A DNA stretch of 57,504 nucleotides from Firmicutes bacterium UBA2116 (GCA_002331025.1 DCYG01000011.1:38279-95782), one strand, 5' to 3'; shown: positions 32,820 to 41,659, counted from the first letter of the stretch. The notes: generated from the letters alone by a model not told the origin. Program-made: numbers and translations.

Positions 32820-33581
32820 ATGTTAAAAAACAAAGTTTGTATTGTCACGGGAGCTGCAAGCGGTATAGGTCTTGCAATAGCGGAATCATTTGCTAAAGAA
32901 GGCGCAATTTTAGTTATGGCGGATATTAACGAATCTAAATTGCAGGAAGAAGCTGCAAAATTAGGCGGTTCATATTTAAAGACTGATTTAAGCAAATCAG
33001 AAGATTGTAAAGCATTAGTTGAATTTGCGGCAGAAAAATATTCAAGAGTTGATGTTTTGGTTAATGTAGCAGGTATTCAAAATGTAAGCCCTATAGAAGA
33101 TTTTCCGGAAGAAAAATGGAGATTGATAATCGATTTAATGTTAACAGCACCTTTCTTGTTAACTAAGTATGCATTCCCATATATGAAAAATCAAGGCTGG
33201 GGAAGAATTATAAACCTGAATTCAGCTCACGGTATAAGAGCTTCAGAATTTAAATCAGCTTATGTTTCGGCTAAACACGGTTTGAGTGGTTTAACTAAGG
33301 TTACTGCATTAGAGGGAGCACCATATGGAATTACTTGTAATTCAATTTGTCCGGGCTATGTAAAAACTCCGTTAGTTGAAAAGCAAATAGCTGATCAGGC
33401 AAAAGCTCACGGAATTTCCGAAGACAGAGTTGTAACTGAAGTTATGTTAAAGAAACAAGCTTTAAAGAAACTTATTAATCCTGCTGATATAGGCGAATTA
33501 GCAAAATTCCTGTGCTCTGATGCAGCACAATGCATGACAGGCGCTTGTGTTTCAATAGATGGTGCTTGGTCCGTACAATAA
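32820..33581 (+). CDS. D-3-hydroxybutyrate dehydrogenase (SDR family)
   Basis: A 253-residue short-chain dehydrogenase. The NAD site is TGAASGIG at residues 10-17, with an acidic residue at the end of strand 2 (MADIN) favouring NAD(H). The catalytic set is the Ser in INLNSAHG with Tyr and Lys in AYVSAKHGL. The stretch SICPGYVKTPLVEKQIADQAK is typical of 3-hydroxybutyrate dehydrogenases. It interconverts D-3-hydroxybutyrate and acetoacetate. With the CoA transferase and thiolase it completes a path from 3-hydroxybutyrate to acetyl-CoA. GGGAGG precedes the ATG. Confidence 0.9.
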   Translation: MLKNKVCIVTGAASGIGLAIAESFAKEGAILVMADINESKLQEEAAKLGGSYLKTDLSKSEDCKALVEFAAEKYSRVDVLVNVAGIQNVSPIEDFPEEKWRLIIDLMLTAPFLLTKYAFPYMKNQGWGRIINLNSAHGIRASEFKSAYVSAKHGLSGLTKVTALEGAPYGITCNSICPGYVKTPLVEKQIADQAKAHGISEDRVVTEVMLKKQALKKLINPADIGELAKFLCSDAAQCMTGACVSIDGAWSVQ

Positions 33582-33595
33582 GCTGACAGTTCTTG

Positions 33596-33627
33596 GAGAT
33601 AACTTTGATAATGATCATAGTTATCTC
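33596..33627 (+). terminator. hairpin between the dehydrogenase and permease genes
   Basis: GAGATAACT (33596-33604) and AGTTATCTC (33619-33627) pair around a 14-nt loop. No T-run follows, so it more likely tunes mRNA processing or attenuates than terminates. Confidence 0.5.
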
Positions 33628-33672
33628 TGAAGTAAAAAAAATAAAATTAAATATAATTATTGGAGGTAGGTT

Positions 33673-34959
33673 ATGTTTGGCATTATCTTGGGTTTAGTAC
33701 TATTAATGTTTTTAGCTTACAGAGGATATTCAATATTGTGGGTTGCTCCTGTTTGCGCACTTGTTGTCGGGTTGACAGGTGGTCTTAACGGATTAGACAT
33801 GTACAAAGAAACTTATATGTCCGGTCTTGCAGGTTATGTGAAGTCTTGGTTCCCTGTATTTATGATGGGTGCAATATTCGGTCATTTAATGGATTATACA
33901 GGTGCCGCTAAATCAATAGCTCATTGGTTGACAAGTAAACTGGGACCAAAAAGAGCTATTATTGGTGTTGTAGTTGGGTGTGCTGTTTTAACTTACGGCG
34001 GAATCAGCTTATTCGTTGTTGTATTTGCTATGTATCCATTGGCATTGGAATTATTCAGAGAAGCAAATATTACAAGAAAGTTAATTCCCGGTTCCATAGC
34101 TCTGGGTTCATTCACGTTTACGATGACAGCACTGCCGGGAACTCCTCAAATTCAGAATATGATACCTACAGACTATTATGGAACTACGGCTACGGCAGCT
34201 CCTATAATGGGTCTTGTGGCAGCAACATTAATGTTTGTACTAGGTATTTTATGGTTGCAACGCAGAGAAAAGAAATTTACGGCTGCAGGCGATGTGTTTA
34301 CGGAGCCGAAGGGTAAAGAAGCAGTTGAAGTAGATTACAGCAACCTTCCAAATCCTTTCTTATCATTTTTACCGTTGATTACGGTTATCGTTACAATGAA
34401 CTTCTTCGGATTTGATATAATTATAGCCTTGTTAGCGGGTGTAGTATTGTCGATGCTTATAAGCTTTAATAAATATCAGGGATTTACTAAATCAATAAGT
34501 GCGGGAGCGGTTGGGTCTATAACGGCAATATTAAATACCGCGGCAGCAGTTGGTTTCGGAACAGTAGTTAAAGCAGTACCGGGTTTCGGAAAATTAACAT
34601 CATTATTGCTTAATGTTCCCGGAACTCCGCTTATTTCTGAAGCAATAGCCGTTAACTTACTTGCAGGTGCTACCGGTTCGGCATCAGGCGGTATGAGTAT
34701 CGCTCTTGAAGCTTTGGGAGAAAAATATTTACAGATAGCATTAGATACAGGAATAGACCCTGCGGCTTTCCACAGAGTTGCTTCTTTAGCATCAGGAGGA
34801 CTTGATACATTACCGCACAACGGAGCAGTTTTAACATTATTGGCAGTTACAGGAATGACTCATAAAGATTCATATATAGATATTTGTATGACATCACTTG
34901 TATTACCTGTAGTAGCTTCAATCCCTGCTATCTTATTAGGAAGCTTAGGAATTTACTAA
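33673..34959 (+). CDS. GntP-family permease, probable 3-hydroxybutyrate transporter
   Basis: A 428-residue protein with about 12 hydrophobic segments of the GntP/ion-transporter type. Diagnostic regions include GYVKSWFPVFMMGAIFGHLMDYTGAAKSIAHWL, ALPGTPQIQNMIPTDYYGTTATAAPIMG and GGMSIALEALGEKYL. GntP relatives carry gluconate or short hydroxy acids and form operons with 3-hydroxybutyrate dehydrogenases, so import of D-3-hydroxybutyrate is likely by context. It is the last gene before a strong terminator. GGAGGTAGGTT precedes the start. Confidence 0.85.
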   Translation: MFGIILGLVLLMFLAYRGYSILWVAPVCALVVGLTGGLNGLDMYKETYMSGLAGYVKSWFPVFMMGAIFGHLMDYTGAAKSIAHWLTSKLGPKRAIIGVVVGCAVLTYGGISLFVVVFAMYPLALELFREANITRKLIPGSIALGSFTFTMTALPGTPQIQNMIPTDYYGTTATAAPIMGLVAATLMFVLGILWLQRREKKFTAAGDVFTEPKGKEAVEVDYSNLPNPFLSFLPLITVIVTMNFFGFDIIIALLAGVVLSMLISFNKYQGFTKSISAGAVGSITAILNTAAAVGFGTVVKAVPGFGKLTSLLLNVPGTPLISEAIAVNLLAGATGSASGGMSIALEALGEKYLQIALDTGIDPAAFHRVASLASGGLDTLPHNGAVLTLLAVTGMTHKDSYIDICMTSLVLPVVASIPAILLGSLGIY

Positions 34960-34978
34960 AAAATATAACAAATTTAAT

Positions 34979-35019
34979 AACAATAAAGATGCATATAAAA
35001 GTGCATCTTTATTGTTATA
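34979..35019 (+). terminator. 15-bp terminator hairpin after the permease
   Basis: AACAATAAAGATGCA (34979-34993), loop, TGCATCTTTATTGTT (35002-35016): a perfect stem with a T-rich 3' arm. Confidence 0.85.
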
Positions 35020-35059
35020 CGGAGATTGTTAAATTATTATTCATAAAGAGAGGTAGAAT

Positions 35060-36007
35060 ATGAATCTTAAGGATATAAAAATCATAGGTGTAGCAGGCGG
35101 CGGAACCATGGGTTCCGGCATTGCTCAAACCTTTGCACAACACGGATTTAAAGTGTTCGTAACCGATATTGATGAAAAATATCTGGAAAATACAAAAAGA
35201 ATAATATTATTGAATCAAAAAACCTTGATTGAACAAGGTCTCTTAACCGAAGAACAAGCACAGGAAGCATTAAAAAACATTTCTTTTACAACCGATAAAA
35301 ACGTATTTAGGGATGCTGACTTAATTATTGAGGCAATAATAGAAAAATTAGACATAAAGCAGGATTATTGGAAGGAAGTAGAGGGAATAGCAAGAGAAGA
35401 TTGTATTTTTGCGACTAATACTTCGGGGCTCAGCATAAATGCTATATGCAGTAAGTTAACTAACAAGAAAAGATTCATAGGAATGCACTGGTGGAATCCT
35501 CCGCATATTATTCCTTTGATAGAATTAATCAAATCAGAAGAAACAGCAGAAGAAACAGTCATGATTTTAAAGGAATTGGTAGACGAAATAGGAAAGGAAT
35601 CAGTGGTGGTATTAAAGGATGTAAACGGATTTATAGGGAACAGAATTCAATTTGCGGTTTACAGAGAAGCACTTAAAATTGTTGAAGAGGGAATAGCGAC
35701 TGTTGAAGATGTAGATAAAGCAATGAAGTTTGGACCGGGATTCAGATATCCTGTTTTAGGACCGTTTGAAACAGCAGATTTAGGCGGACTTGATACATTT
35801 TACTATATTTCTTCATATTTGTTTAATGAATTAAGTGATGCCAAACAGCCTACAAAGCTACAGCAGGAATTGATGGATAACAATAACTTAGGAGTTAAAA
35901 CAGGAAAGGGTTGGTATGATTATTCTGACGGCAAGGGCGAAGCAGCCATGGAGAGAAGAGATAAAAACTTTTACAAGATGCTAAAACATATTCATAACTG
36001 TATGTGA
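35060..36007 (+). CDS. 3-hydroxyacyl-CoA dehydrogenase family protein
   Basis: A 315-residue NAD-dependent dehydrogenase. The Rossmann motif is GVAGGGTMGSGIAQTFAQHG (about 10-29). The catalytic His lies in GMHWWNPPHIIPLIELI, where typical 3-hydroxybutyryl-CoA dehydrogenases have HFFNPVPVMKLVE; NGFIGNRIQFAVYREAL and GKGWYDY complete the C-terminal domain. The HWWNPP variant and extra length (usual about 280) suggest a divergent subfamily, perhaps for a different 3-hydroxy acid. It has its own ribosome binding site (GAGAGGTAG) and follows a strong terminator, so it is probably transcribed separately. Confidence 0.85.
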   Translation: MNLKDIKIIGVAGGGTMGSGIAQTFAQHGFKVFVTDIDEKYLENTKRIILLNQKTLIEQGLLTEEQAQEALKNISFTTDKNVFRDADLIIEAIIEKLDIKQDYWKEVEGIAREDCIFATNTSGLSINAICSKLTNKKRFIGMHWWNPPHIIPLIELIKSEETAEETVMILKELVDEIGKESVVVLKDVNGFIGNRIQFAVYREALKIVEEGIATVEDVDKAMKFGPGFRYPVLGPFETADLGGLDTFYYISSYLFNELSDAKQPTKLQQELMDNNNLGVKTGKGWYDYSDGKGEAAMERRDKNFYKMLKHIHNCM

Positions 36008-36098
36008 AAGCAGAGGACACAAATTTTAATTTGGTGTCAGTCGCTTATGTTGAATGCGAAAGCAGGGACGGTTTTATTGATACCGCTCCCTGCTTTTG
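36006..36098. repeat. dispersed palindromic repeat, AATTAAAATTTGG family, copy 2
   Basis: GAAAGCAGAGGACACAAATT, then AATTTGGTGTCAGTCGCTTA, is the reverse orientation of the copies at 22381 and 54405. A second hairpin GCAGGGACGGTTTTA...ACCGCTCCCTGC follows. The element occupies the convergent gap after the dehydrogenase and may terminate both transcripts. Confidence 0.6.
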
Positions 36099-36110
36099 AT
36101 TGATTTTGAT

Positions 36111-36305
36111 TTACGTATTGTCGTTTTTTGTTTTGCTTTTTTTCGGGAATATAAATTGATTTAATAGTACACCAAGACCTGCTCCTATAGCTACTAAGAA
36201 GAAAGTTGCAGCTCCTTCTACCTCAGGGCCTATCAATGGTGCCGTAAAGTAAGCTACTATCATAAAAATAATAGGAATGATAAATAATTTTATCATTACA
36301 GTCAC
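36111..36305 (-). CDS. small two-helix membrane protein
   Basis: A 64-residue protein with two hydrophobic segments (IKLFIIPIIFMIVAYFTAPLIG and GAATFFLVAIGAGLGVLLNQFIF), a short loop between them, and a charged C-terminal tail (PKKSKTKNDNT). AAAGGAGGTGACTGTA gives it an excellent ribosome binding site. No family recognised. A strong minus-strand promoter and three successive terminators lie upstream, so its expression may depend on read-through. Confidence 0.75.
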   Translation of the reverse strand: MTVMIKLFIIPIIFMIVAYFTAPLIGPEVEGAATFFLVAIGAGLGVLLNQFIFPKKSKTKNDNT

Positions 36306-36353
36306 CTCCTTTCATTTGAGATAATTCTTAATGTGAAAATTAACAATATAAAA

Positions 36354-36377
36354 GGGTAGCCGATATGCGGCTATCCC
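36354..36377 (-). terminator. third terminator of the tandem set
   Basis: On the minus strand GGG(A)TAGCCG, loop, CGGCTACCC with one bulged A, followed by TTTTATA. About 50 nt before the small membrane protein start. Confidence 0.7.
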
Positions 36378-36402
36378 TAAAAAATCATAAAATTTCAGCA
36401 TC

Positions 36403-36429
36403 AAAAAAGGACAACCACAATGGTTACCC
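36403..36429 (-). terminator. second terminator of the tandem set
   Basis: On the minus strand GGGTAACC-ATTGT-GGTTGTCC followed by TTTTTT. Confidence 0.75.
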
Positions 36430-36451
36430 ATATTGACTATCGGTTGCATAC

Positions 36452-36476
36452 AAAAAAGGATAACCAGCGGCTATCC
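36452..36476 (-). terminator. first terminator of the tandem set
   Basis: On the minus strand GGATAGCC-GCT-GGTTATCC followed by TTTTTT. The three terminators share the GGxTAxCC pattern. Confidence 0.8.
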
Positions 36477-36591
36477 ACCCTGACAACCTAATTTCTCACA
36501 TAAGACCATCATATCCAAATGACGTAGATGACTTACTCCGCGCACAAAGTTTTCACTATTATGGCTTTGACCGGATATTATTTAATTATTT
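36452..36591 (-). ncRNA. candidate structured RNA or leader of about 140 nt, unknown class
   Basis: The region runs from a consensus promoter (36598-36626) to the first of three terminators. It has no open reading frame with a ribosome binding site. Possible internal pairings are AATATCC with GGATAT, and CATC...GATG around CATCTACG...GGATATGATG. I do not recognise a known riboswitch, 6S or other class. It is either an independent small RNA or a regulatory leader for the small membrane protein. Confidence 0.5.
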
Positions 36592-36593
36592 AT

Positions 36594-36626
36594 CACTATT
36601 ATATACTATTGTTATAATAGTGTCAA
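36594..36626 (-). promoter_or_regulatory. consensus promoter with palindromic operator
   Basis: On the minus strand TTGACA (36626-36621), 17 nt, TATAAT (36603-36598), a full consensus. A perfect 10-bp inverted repeat, CACTATTATA (36594-36603) and TATAATAGTG (36613-36622), covers the spacer and -10. A third half-site CACTATTAT lies at about 36554. It looks like a tightly repressible promoter. Confidence 0.8.
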
Positions 36627-36673
36627 CGTTTTCTTTGAATTTGTTAAAAAATACGTAAAAATACGTAAAAAAT

Positions 36674-36742
36674 ATAAGCTGCTTAAAAATTCATCCTGCA
36701 AGACTGTCAGCGTAGCAGGCGGGTCTTTTTTAAACAGCTTAT
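36674..36742 (-). terminator. large hairpin terminator of ychF with repeat content
   Basis: On the minus strand ATAAGCTGTTTAAAAA pairs imperfectly with TTTTTAAGCAGCTTAT, then ATTTTTT. Its interior contains CTTGCAGGATGAA, shared with the element at 49005-49124. Confidence 0.7.
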
Positions 36743-36746
36743 AATA

Positions 36747-37838
36747 TTATACATTGAATCTGAACAGTACTATATCTCCGTCTTCCATTACATATTCCTT
36801 ACCCTCAAGCCGCATAAGTCCTTTTTCCTTTGCAGCATTCATTGTACCGCATTCAACAACATTGTTATAGCTTGTAACCTCGGCTCTGATGAAACCTCTT
36901 TCAATATCAGAGTGTATTTTTCCTGCCGCCTGAGGAGCCTTAGTACCCTTTACTATAGTCCACGCTTTTGATTCCATAGGTCCCGTTGTAAAAAAGCTTA
37001 TTAATCCCAACAGATGATAGCTTACTCTTATAAGCTTATCAAGTCCCGATTCTTCAAGTCCCATCTCATGCAGGAATTCAATTTTTTCATCATCTTCAAG
37101 GGTTGATATTTCTTCTTCGATTTTTCCGCATATTACAATTACCTCAGAATTATCCTGTGCAGCATGTTTCTTAACTTCATCCACATATTTGTTGGAATCA
37201 GGGTCGGCAATATACTCTTCATCAACATTTGCAACATATAAAACAGGTTTTGCGGTAATCAAATTGAATGTTTTGAGAAGCTTTAATTCTCCTTCGGTGT
37301 AATCTAAAAATCTCGCCTGTTTTTCGCTTTCTAAAGCATCTACGAGCTTTTGAACCAATTCTAATTCAGGCTGCAATGATTTATCATTTTTAACCATTTT
37401 AGTTAACTTTTCTAATCTCTTGGTCATAACCTCCAGATCAGCAAGAACAAGCTCAAGCTCAATAATTTCTATATCCCTTTTAGGGTTTACGCTGCTTTCC
37501 ACATGTATTACATTTTCATCTTCAAAGCATCTGACAACGTGTACTACAGCTTCAACCTCTCTGATATGTGATAAAAATTTATTGCCAAGACCTTCTCCCT
37601 TGCTGGCACCTTTTACAAGACCGGCAATATCAAAAAATTCTATTACTGCAGGAACCATTTTTCCTGAATTACTCATTTTAGTTAAAAAATCTAATCTTTT
37701 ATCGGGAACCTCTACGACTCCTACATTTGGTTCTATCGTACAAAACGGATAATTCGCCGACTCAGCACCTGCAGAAGTTATAGCATTAAACAATGTGCTT
37801 TTTCCTACATTAGGAAGTCCTACTATACCTAATTTCAT
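36747..37838 (-). CDS. ychF: redox-regulated ribosome-binding ATPase YchF
   Basis: A 363-residue Obg-family P-loop protein. MKLGIVGLPNVGKSTLFNAIT holds G1, VEFFDIAGLVKGASKGEGLGN G2/G3, and LYVANVDEE the NVDE variant of the NKxD motif that makes YchF prefer ATP. The C-terminal TGS-like domain ends in YVMEDGDIVLFRFNV. It binds ribosomes and modulates translation and oxidative-stress responses. Length is normal and the gene stands alone. Confidence 0.97.
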   Translation of the reverse strand: MKLGIVGLPNVGKSTLFNAITSAGAESANYPFCTIEPNVGVVEVPDKRLDFLTKMSNSGKMVPAVIEFFDIAGLVKGASKGEGLGNKFLSHIREVEAVVHVVRCFEDENVIHVESSVNPKRDIEIIELELVLADLEVMTKRLEKLTKMVKNDKSLQPELELVQKLVDALESEKQARFLDYTEGELKLLKTFNLITAKPVLYVANVDEEYIADPDSNKYVDEVKKHAAQDNSEVIVICGKIEEEISTLEDDEKIEFLHEMGLEESGLDKLIRVSYHLLGLISFFTTGPMESKAWTIVKGTKAPQAAGKIHSDIERGFIRAEVTSYNNVVECGTMNAAKEKGLMRLEGKEYVMEDGDIVLFRFNV

Positions 37839-38027
37839 TTTATTTTCCTTTCATTTATTACATTTACATACCAAAATTATGTCAAATTATTATATAACAT
37901 AAAAAAATAAACTTCAACAAATTTAAAGGTAAAAGCTTGTATATTTTTTAATAAAAATAATGAATATAATGAAAACCCTTGAATAACATGGTATATATAA
38001 GACAAATTATGGGGGGAAGAAATAAAT

Positions 38028-38708
38028 ATGAACGATAAACAGATGCAGTCAAACTATATAAGGATTGTTGGTAAAATAAACAGTAAATTGGACTTTAGTC
38101 ATGAAGTATTTGGAGAAAAGTTTTACGAATTTATTATGGAAGTACCAAGATTAAGCGACACCAGGGATCTGCTACCTGTAATAATATCCGAAAGATTAAT
38201 AAATGACATTGATATGAGCATTGGGAAAGATATAGTTATCGATGGTCAATTCAGATCCTATAATAGATATGAAGATACAAGCAATAAATTGCTTCTGAGA
38301 GTATTTGTAAGAGATATTATAATACCTGAGGATGATGAATTGGAAGAGCTTATAAGACACCCCAATGAAGTTTTTCTTAACGGATATTTATGCAAAGAAA
38401 CAAAATTCAGAACAACACCATTTGGCAGAGAAATTACAGACATGCTTATTGCTGTAAACAGATCCTACAATAAGTCAGACTATATTCCTTGTATTGCATG
38501 GGGGAGAAATGCAAGATACTGTGAAAAATTAGAAGTTGGAGATCATATTAAAATTTGGGGCAGAATCCAAAGCAGGAAGTATCAGAAAAAAAATGAAAAT
38601 GAAAGCTATGAAACGAAGACTGCATATGAAGTATCAGTAACAAAGCTAGAACATATAAAAACCGAAAACAACCGAAAAAAAGAAGATGAAGAAGAGTTTG
38701 AGGAATAA
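38028..38708 (+). CDS. single-stranded DNA-binding protein-like (two OB folds)
   Basis: A 226-residue protein with two apparent OB-fold segments. The first spans about residues 8-105. The second (about 108-205) has NEVFLNGYLCKETKFRTTPFGREITDMLIAVNRSYNKSDYIPCIAWGRNARYCEKLEVGDHIKIWGRIQSR in outline, the SSB/PriB-like pattern. The acidic tail (KKEDEEEFEE) resembles the SSB partner-binding tip, without the usual DDDIPF. It probably binds ssDNA. The downstream topoisomerase III gene makes a repair/replication link plausible. RBS is GGGGGGAAG. Confidence 0.75.
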   Translation: MNDKQMQSNYIRIVGKINSKLDFSHEVFGEKFYEFIMEVPRLSDTRDLLPVIISERLINDIDMSIGKDIVIDGQFRSYNRYEDTSNKLLLRVFVRDIIIPEDDELEELIRHPNEVFLNGYLCKETKFRTTPFGREITDMLIAVNRSYNKSDYIPCIAWGRNARYCEKLEVGDHIKIWGRIQSRKYQKKNENESYETKTAYEVSVTKLEHIKTENNRKKEDEEEFEE

Positions 38709-38721
38709 TATTAAATACTTA

Positions 38722-38758
38722 TTCAACAGCCTGAGAAACCGCAAGGTTTCTTTTTTGT
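38722..38758 (+). terminator. terminator after the SSB-like gene
   Basis: GAAACC-GCAA-GGTTTC (38735-38750) followed by TTTTTTG. The preceding TTCAACAGCCT (38722-38732) matches one end of the repeat at 49005-49124. Confidence 0.9.
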
Positions 38759-38814
38759 TTTAAATCCTAATATAATATGGTACAATATATCAAACAAAGC
38801 AAAGGAACGGTAAA

Positions 38815-40989
38815 ATGATTTTAGTATTGGCGGAAAAACCTTCAGTTGGTAAGGATATAGGAAAAGTTTTAAAATGCAATAAAAATGAAAACGGATATGT
38901 AGAAGGTAAAGAATATATAGTAACCTGGGCGCTTGGGCACCTTGTTACATTGGCTGACCCCGAAAGCTATGATAAGAAGTACGGCAAATGGGTGTTAGAT
39001 GATTTACCTATAATACCAAAATTAATGAAGACGGAAGTTATTAAGCAAACAAGAAAACAATTTGAGGTTGTTAAAAACCTCCTGTTAAGAAAAGATGTGA
39101 CGGAAATTGTAATCGCTACAGATGCGGGTAGAGAAGGCGAACTTGTTGCCAGATGGATTATAGAAAAAGCAGAAGCGAAAAAACCACTTAAAAGATTATG
39201 GATATCATCTGTTACCGATAAAGCTATCAAGGATGGTTTTAATAATTTAAAAGACGGTAAGCTTTACGATAACCTCCATGCATCAGCTTTAGCACGTTCA
39301 GAAGCGGATTGGGTAGTAGGAATTAACGCTACAAGAGCATTGACATCAAAATATAATGCACAGCTTTCCTGTGGGAGAGTACAGACACCTACAATAGCTA
39401 TGATTGCATCATTGGAAGAAGAAATCCGAAGCTTTAAGCCTGCAGAATATTATGGAATTGAGGTATCAGCCGGCAGCTTTAAATTCACATGGTATGATAA
39501 AAATAATGAAACCAGAACTTTTAATAAGGAAAAGTGTGACAGCGTATTAAGCAGCATAAAATCAAAAAAGTTAGAAATTATTGATATTTCAAGAAATAAA
39601 GCTTTTACATCCGCTCCTCATTTATATGATTTAACGGAGCTTCAGAGAGACGCAAACAATATATACGGATTCTCAGCAAAGGAAACACTGTCTGTTATGC
39701 AGCAGCTTTATGAACGTCATAAAGTGCTGACGTACCCAAGGACTGATTCCAGATATTTAAGTGAAGACATAGTTGATACATTAAAGGACAGAGTTAAGGC
39801 ATGCAGTGTGGGACCTTATGCAAAAATAGGATTTAAAATAGGCTCACAACCTATTAAAGGCAATAAGAATTTTGTTAACAATTCAAAAGTTTCTGACCAT
39901 CATGCTATAATTCCTACGGAGCAGACAGTTTTTCTGGGAGATTTATCAGACAAGGAAAGAAAAATATATGATTTAGTTGTTAAAAGGTTTTTAGCAGTGC
40001 TGTCCAAGCCTTTTGAATTTGAAAAAATAGTTATAACAGGAAAAGCAGACAACAAAATGTTCTCATCAAAAGGAAGAATTACTTTATCCATGGGATGGAA
40101 AGAAGTTTACGGTAATTATGAAGATGAAGAAATACTTGATGATTATCCCGCGACTGAATTAAATAAGCTGAAAAAGGGCAGCGTATTACAAATTTCTTCA
40201 ATCAGGAAAACAACAGGTGAAACGAAACCTCCGGCAAGGTTTACTGAAGCAACTCTTTTGTCGGCTATGGAAAACCCCGTTAAGTTTATGAAAAATGCTG
40301 ATAAAGACTTGAAAAAAACAATAGGTGAAACCGGAGGCTTAGGTACTGTTGCAACAAGGGCTGACATAATAGACAAATTGTTTAACAGCTTTGTCATAGA
40401 GAAAAAAGAAAAATACATTTATATAACATCTAAGGGAAAACAATTATTGGACTTAGCTCCGGTTGATTTAAAGTCGCCTGAGCTTACAGCAAAGTGGGAG
40501 CAGCAGTTAAACGACATAGCAAAAGGAAAATTACAAAAAACTAAATTTTTAAATGATATGATTGACTATACAAAATCAATAGTTAAAGAAATAAAAGTAA
40601 GCGACAAGAAATATATTCATGACAATGAAACGAAATCGAAATGCCCTGAATGCGGAAATTACCTGCTTGAAGTAAATGGTAAGAAGGGTACAATGCTTGT
40701 ATGCCAGAACAGAGAGTGCGGATACAGAAAAGGTATTTCTCAGATAACAAACGCAAGATGCCCGAATTGTCATAAAAAGCTAGAGCTTAAGGGTGAAGGA
40801 GAAGGTAAATTATTCGTTTGCAAATGCGGTTTCAGGGAAAAATTATCAGCTTTTAACAAAAGAAAAGAAAATGAAAAATCATCAATATCTAACAAAGAAG
40901 CTTCAAAATATCTGTCGAAGCAAAATAAAAAACAAGATGAGAATTTAAATACTGCTTTGGCAGATGCCTTGGCTAAATTAAAGCTTTAA
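38815..40989 (+). CDS. topB: DNA topoisomerase III
   Basis: A 724-residue type IA topoisomerase. The Toprim domain begins MILVLAEKPSVGKDIGKVL and includes TDAGREGELVARWI (acidic metal ligands). The catalytic tyrosine is Tyr307 in LTYPRTDSRYL. A C-terminal zinc-ribbon region (about 620-680) has CPECGNYLLEV, CQNRECGY, CPNCHKKLEL and CKCG pairs. It relaxes and decatenates DNA through a single-strand break. Weak spacing (105 nt) but same strand as the SSB-like gene. The TPR gene follows after 23 nt. Confidence 0.96.
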   Translation: MILVLAEKPSVGKDIGKVLKCNKNENGYVEGKEYIVTWALGHLVTLADPESYDKKYGKWVLDDLPIIPKLMKTEVIKQTRKQFEVVKNLLLRKDVTEIVIATDAGREGELVARWIIEKAEAKKPLKRLWISSVTDKAIKDGFNNLKDGKLYDNLHASALARSEADWVVGINATRALTSKYNAQLSCGRVQTPTIAMIASLEEEIRSFKPAEYYGIEVSAGSFKFTWYDKNNETRTFNKEKCDSVLSSIKSKKLEIIDISRNKAFTSAPHLYDLTELQRDANNIYGFSAKETLSVMQQLYERHKVLTYPRTDSRYLSEDIVDTLKDRVKACSVGPYAKIGFKIGSQPIKGNKNFVNNSKVSDHHAIIPTEQTVFLGDLSDKERKIYDLVVKRFLAVLSKPFEFEKIVITGKADNKMFSSKGRITLSMGWKEVYGNYEDEEILDDYPATELNKLKKGSVLQISSIRKTTGETKPPARFTEATLLSAMENPVKFMKNADKDLKKTIGETGGLGTVATRADIIDKLFNSFVIEKKEKYIYITSKGKQLLDLAPVDLKSPELTAKWEQQLNDIAKGKLQKTKFLNDMIDYTKSIVKEIKVSDKKYIHDNETKSKCPECGNYLLEVNGKKGTMLVCQNRECGYRKGISQITNARCPNCHKKLELKGEGEGKLFVCKCGFREKLSAFNKRKENEKSSISNKEASKYLSKQNKKQDENLNTALADALAKLKL

Positions 40990-41012
40990 GACAGCAAGTA
41001 AGGAGAAAAATA

Positions 41013-41651
41013 ATGTATATCATAGCAGGTATATTAATTGTTTTATTCATATATTCAACTAACAGAAGAAAAAAACTGGAAAAGCAGGTAGAACTTTTTA
41101 ATAAGCTTTTATATAAAGAAAAAAGTCCTGAAAAATATATTGATGAAGTTGATAAATTGTTGTTGAAGGTTCAATCAGACAGAGAAACAACCATCAATTA
41201 TATTCAAAAAACAACCGGACTTTTGTATGCCGGAAGATTTGACGAAGCTATAGATATATTAAACAATAATGTTAAAAAAATACCGTCAAACTGGCAGGTT
41301 GTTTATTATCATAATTTGCTGCTGTCCATGTATTTTAACGGCGAGATTGAAAAAGCGCGTCAGGTTATGGAACAAGCAAGAGAAACGTTGGATTTGTATA
41401 GTAAAAAGGATTACAATAAAGTAACAATACAATTGACATATGCGGTAGCGGATTTTTATAACGGTAATTTCGAGGAATGCAAAGATTTTTTTAAGGATTT
41501 GATTAATATTTCCAAAAATGAATACAGAGTTGCTTTCGGATATTATTTTACGGGAAAAATTCTTGAGCTTGAAAACGAACATGATAAAGCAGAAGAATAT
41601 TTAAAAAAAGCTAAAACCTACGGGCAAGGCAGTTTTATGGAAAGTTTTTAG
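41013..41651 (+). CDS. membrane-anchored TPR-like protein
   Basis: A 212-residue protein. Residues 1-17 form one N-terminal membrane helix (MYIIAGILIVLFIYSTN) followed by a basic stretch (RRKKLEKQ), so the rest should be cytoplasmic. The remainder is helical with TPR-like repeats, for example TGLLYAGRFDEAIDILNNNV and YYFTGKILELENEHDKAEEYLKKAK. No enzyme motif. A scaffold role is likely. It is 23 nt from topB and 8 nt from the DNA glycosylase, so these three probably share a transcript. Confidence 0.75.
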   Translation: MYIIAGILIVLFIYSTNRRKKLEKQVELFNKLLYKEKSPEKYIDEVDKLLLKVQSDRETTINYIQKTTGLLYAGRFDEAIDILNNNVKKIPSNWQVVYYHNLLLSMYFNGEIEKARQVMEQARETLDLYSKKDYNKVTIQLTYAVADFYNGNFEECKDFFKDLINISKNEYRVAFGYYFTGKILELENEHDKAEEYLKKAKTYGQGSFMESF

Positions 41652-41659
41652 AGGTGAAT

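Noticed and set aside
36354..36476. CRISPR-like array
   Set aside because: Three similar units recur about every 49 nt, but the repeated part is a hairpin with a T-run and the spacers are not uniform; no cas genes are present.
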